Shown here piece after piece: positions 14,280 through 16,549 of a stretch of 16,549 nucleotides of DNA (positions are counted from its first letter, which is position 1; the number at the start of each line of letters is the position of its first letter). A model generated the notes under the pieces. That model was not told where the DNA came from. It searched no databases and saw only the letters and a program-made list of their open reading frames with translations. A program made the position numbers and the translations under genes. Source of the DNA: Acidimicrobiia bacterium (GTDB lineage: Bacteria; Actinomycetota; Acidimicrobiia; Spongiisociales; UBA5794); NCBI GenBank assembly GCA_013003515.1, contig JABDIW010000099.1, forward strand, positions 1 to 16,549, read 5' to 3'.

Positions 14280-15643
14280 TGCGCCAGACGGCTCGCGTGA
14301 TCGGCCTGCGTCGTACCCGGTATGACCGTGAGATCCTCGCCCTCGCCATTCCGGCGCTGGGCACGCTGGCGGCCGATCCACTCGTCTCGCTGGTCGACAC
14401 CGCCTTCGTCGGTCGGATCGGCGCCGTAGAACTTGCGGCGCTTGCGATTGCCGCCGCGATCTTCGGGGTCGTCTTCTGGGCCTTCAGCTTCCTGGCCTAC
14501 GGCACCACTCCGGCGGTCGCCCACGCCGTAGGCGATGGCGACGGTGATCGAGCGTCGCGCGTGGTGGCTGCGGCGATGACGATCGCACTGGTCGCCGGGT
14601 TCGTTGCTCTGGCCGGAGGTCAGGCCGGTCTCCGCTGGATGGTTGAGTCGGTGATGAACGCCTCTCCGGAGGTGGCAGAGCCGGCCGTCGATTACCTTCG
14701 GATCAGGTTGTTCGCGCTGCCTGCCGTGCTTCTCATCACGGCCGGGCACGGCGTGTTCCGCGGGTTCCAGGACACCAGGACGCCGCTGGTGCTGTCGCTA
14801 GGCCTCAACCTGATCAACCTGGTTCTCGACCCGATCTTGATCTTTGGGGTCGGGTTGGGAATCACCGGAGCTGCCTGGGCGACGCTGGTGGCGCAGTGGA
14901 TGGGAGCGGTGGGCTTCATCGTCGTGCTCGCCGTTCGCAGCGACGAGCTGGGGGTTGCCGTCGCCTGGCCGACGTGGGCCGATGTCAAGGGTCTCCTCGT
15001 TGTCGGCGGGGATCTCATCGTCAGGTCGGCCGCGTTGATCGGCACGCTGACGTTCGCCACCGCCGTCGCAGCAGGGATCGGCACCGTCGATGTCGCCGCT
15101 CATCACGTAGCCATGCAGCTGTGGGTGTTTCTGGCACTGGTGGTGGATGCCCTTGCCATCTCTGCTCAGGCCCTGGTGGGCAAGTACCGGGGATCGGGAG
15201 ATCACGGTGTGGTGGCGGCCCTGTCGGCTCGTCTCGTTGGCATGGGTCTCTACGCCGGCATCGGGCTTGCTGTGGTGATGGGAGCCGGATGGTCTGTGTT
15301 CCCCCGGCTCTTCAGCACCGACGCCGCAGTGGTGTCCGCCGTCGGCGGGATCTATGCGTTCGTCGTTCTCATGCAGCCGCTCAACGCGGTGACATTCGTC
15401 TGGGACGGAATCGCCATGGGTGCCCAGGCGTTTCGCTTGCTGGCCGTCTCGACGGTGGTGGCGGGCGCCACCGCCGGTGTGCTGCTCGCCATCGTCGGTG
15501 CTGCCGACTGGCCTCTCAGCGCGGTGTGGTGGGCGATCGTGGCGATGATGGTGGTTCGGGCGGGTTGGTTGCTGCTGTGGCACCGCCGCTGGGCCGAACC
15601 AGGACTCGCCCCTTCGTCTCGGGCACCAGCGAAGCCAGGCTGA
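14279..15643 (+). CDS. MATE-family efflux protein, DinF-like (454 aa)
   Basis: Multidrug and toxic compound extrusion transporter of the DinF branch, a cation-coupled inner-membrane antiporter. It has about twelve hydrophobic helices in two homologous halves. The N-terminal pattern IPALGTLAADPLVSLVDTAFVGRIGAVELAAL, seen at about residues 23-54, is the classic DinF/MATE opening. The middle has the conserved GHGVFRGFQDTRTPL (about 156-170), NLVLDPILIFG (about 179-189) and GITGAAWATLVAQ (about 192-204). The start is the ATG overlapping the nth stop by one base. There is no ribosome site, so it is probably coupled. The longer open frame back to 14024 is a shadow of nth. The last ~128 nt overlap the convergent MFS gene. 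Co-expression with a repair enzyme recalls dinF in the E. coli lexA operon, but any link to the DNA damage response is inference. Confidence 0.92.
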   Translation: MRQTARVIGLRRTRYDREILALAIPALGTLAADPLVSLVDTAFVGRIGAVELAALAIAAAIFGVVFWAFSFLAYGTTPAVAHAVGDGDGDRASRVVAAAMTIALVAGFVALAGGQAGLRWMVESVMNASPEVAEPAVDYLRIRLFALPAVLLITAGHGVFRGFQDTRTPLVLSLGLNLINLVLDPILIFGVGLGITGAAWATLVAQWMGAVGFIVVLAVRSDELGVAVAWPTWADVKGLLVVGGDLIVRSAALIGTLTFATAVAAGIGTVDVAAHHVAMQLWVFLALVVDALAISAQALVGKYRGSGDHGVVAALSARLVGMGLYAGIGLAVVMGAGWSVFPRLFSTDAAVVSAVGGIYAFVVLMQPLNAVTFVWDGIAMGAQAFRLLAVSTVVAGATAGVLLAIVGAADWPLSAVWWAIVAMMVVRAGWLLLWHRRWAEPGLAPSSRAPAKPG

Positions 15644-16549
15644 TCGCGAACAGCATGCCCAGACCGAGAATCGCCACGGTGACGGGAAGCCCGACCCGAT
15701 CGATCAGCACGAAGCCGACGAGGAGCCCGACACCGCTGCCGAGGATGGATACGTTGGTCACCCAGTGGGCGGCGGTGGCGCGGACCGGCGTGGGGAACAC
15801 TTCGGCTCGCCATGCCGCCAGCACCGGTGCGAGCATCGTCGAACCGAAGGTGCCGACGAACACGGCGAGCGCGATCGGCCAGCCGCTCGAGAACCAGTAG
15901 AAGCCGAGACCTCCGACCAGCCCGAGAATCATTGCGGTCACCGCCGTAGAGCGCCGTCCCGACACGTCAGCGAGGCGGCCGCCGATCACGGTTCCGGCGG
16001 TTCCGACTCCGCTGGTGACCGCGAGCAGGAAGATGGCGGCCCCGGCCTCCCACTCGAGGTCCGAGATGAGCCGTTCCAGCGCGAAGTCCAGCGTCACTGC
16101 CGAGAACGCGTGCACGAAGAACGAGACGGCGGCGAGTGGCCAGAAGACTCGGCCCATGCCGCGCCCCATGGCATCTCCGAACGAGATGCGCATCCCCTGG
16201 GGATCGAAGGCCCTCGACTCCTTCAGGAATCGCATCAGGGTCGGCAAGGCGAGAAGCCCCACACCGGTGAGGGCGAACACGACGCGCCAGTTGTCGCCGG
16301 TCGACGCGAACGGGACGAGGATCAGGCTCAGGCCGACGCCGCTTGCCGTCGCCAGCGCCTGGATGCCGAGTCCGTATCCCCGGACGCCGGGCGTCAACTC
16401 CTCGGCGAGAAGCACGAGTCCCAGGACGCCGGCGGCGATCAACCCAAAGCGAGCCACGGATTGGAAGGCGGCGAAGAGCGCGGCATTGGGGGCAAACGCG
16501 GTGGCGATGTTGGCGAGCGGCAGCATGGCGAATGCGATCAGGAACGGGC
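15516..16549 (-). CDS. Major facilitator superfamily transporter, C-terminal part (5' end outside window)
   Basis: Inner-membrane MFS permease. The frame stays open to the right edge (residues before the first visible Met read PFLIAFA), so the N-terminus is missing. About eight to nine hydrophobic helices are visible. An MFS motif A-like loop reads GGRLADVSGRR after helix IGG, and the helix region ends with LVPETKGR, the family's conserved PETKG element. A cytoplasmic loop (FLKESRAFDPQG) separates the two halves. After PETKGR comes a tail of about 30 residues rich in Pro, Ser, Thr and Ala. It lies antisense to the last helix of the MATE gene and may be fortuitous sequence before the first stop. 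Substrate is unknown; sugar, organic acid or drug transport are all possible. Confidence 0.87.
   Translation of the reverse strand, partial: PFLIAFAMLPLANIATAFAPNAALFAAFQSVARFGLIAAGVLGLVLLAEELTPGVRGYGLGIQALATASGVGLSLILVPFASTGDNWRVVFALTGVGLLALPTLMRFLKESRAFDPQGMRISFGDAMGRGMGRVFWPLAAVSFFVHAFSAVTLDFALERLISDLEWEAGAAIFLLAVTSGVGTAGTVIGGRLADVSGRRSTAVTAMILGLVGGLGFYWFSSGWPIALAVFVGTFGSTMLAPVLAAWRAEVFPTPVRATAAHWVTNVSILGSGVGLLVGFVLIDRVGLPVTVAILGLGMLFAISLASLVPETKGRVLVRPSGGATAATNPPEPPSSPRSPTTPR

Overview
This window is a gene-dense, high-GC piece of bacterial chromosome carrying mostly housekeeping and metabolic genes. No RNA genes, insertion sequences, CRISPR arrays, phage genes or long repeats were seen. 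The GC-rich codon usage, GTG starts, a WS/DGAT-type acyltransferase, a neighbouring pair of Get3/ArsA-like ATPases and several apparently leaderless genes (TANNNT hexamer 6-8 nt before the start codon) fit an actinobacterium. An environmental lineage such as Acidimicrobiia is plausible, but that placement is inference from content only. No gap between genes exceeds about 200 bases.

Left part (1-2944): the C-terminal part of a wax ester synthase/diacylglycerol acyltransferase runs rightward off the left edge. It converges on two minus-strand 6-phosphofructokinase paralogues joined by a TGATG stop/start overlap. The upstream one carries the residue signature of PPi-dependent enzymes (GGDD plus PKTMDND), the downstream one the mixed signature (GGDGT plus PKTIDND).

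Centre (2945-10415): a 196-bp divergent region separates the pfk pair from dnaE, the replicative DNA polymerase III alpha subunit, whose PHP domain keeps all nine metal-ligand positions. dnaE converges on a minus-strand operon read from 10415 down to 6665. In order this operon encodes a 549-residue double-length ThyX-like protein, a 70-residue protein of unknown function and two Get3/ArsA-like ATPases with unlike P-loops. This is the part of the window with most room for new biology.

Right part (10463-16549): a small membrane protein converges on an EamA-type transporter. A second small membrane protein converges on a minus-strand operon of xanthine phosphoribosyltransferase, a PaaI-like hotdog thioesterase and a small membrane protein. 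Divergent from that operon, across 57 bp, are nth (endonuclease III) and a MATE/DinF-type efflux protein coupled by TGATG. The MATE gene overlaps tail-to-tail by 128 nt with an MFS transporter that runs off the right edge.

The main functional themes are central carbon flux (two PFKs), replication and repair (DnaE, Nth), nucleotide metabolism (Xpt, perhaps the ThyX-like protein) and membrane transport.
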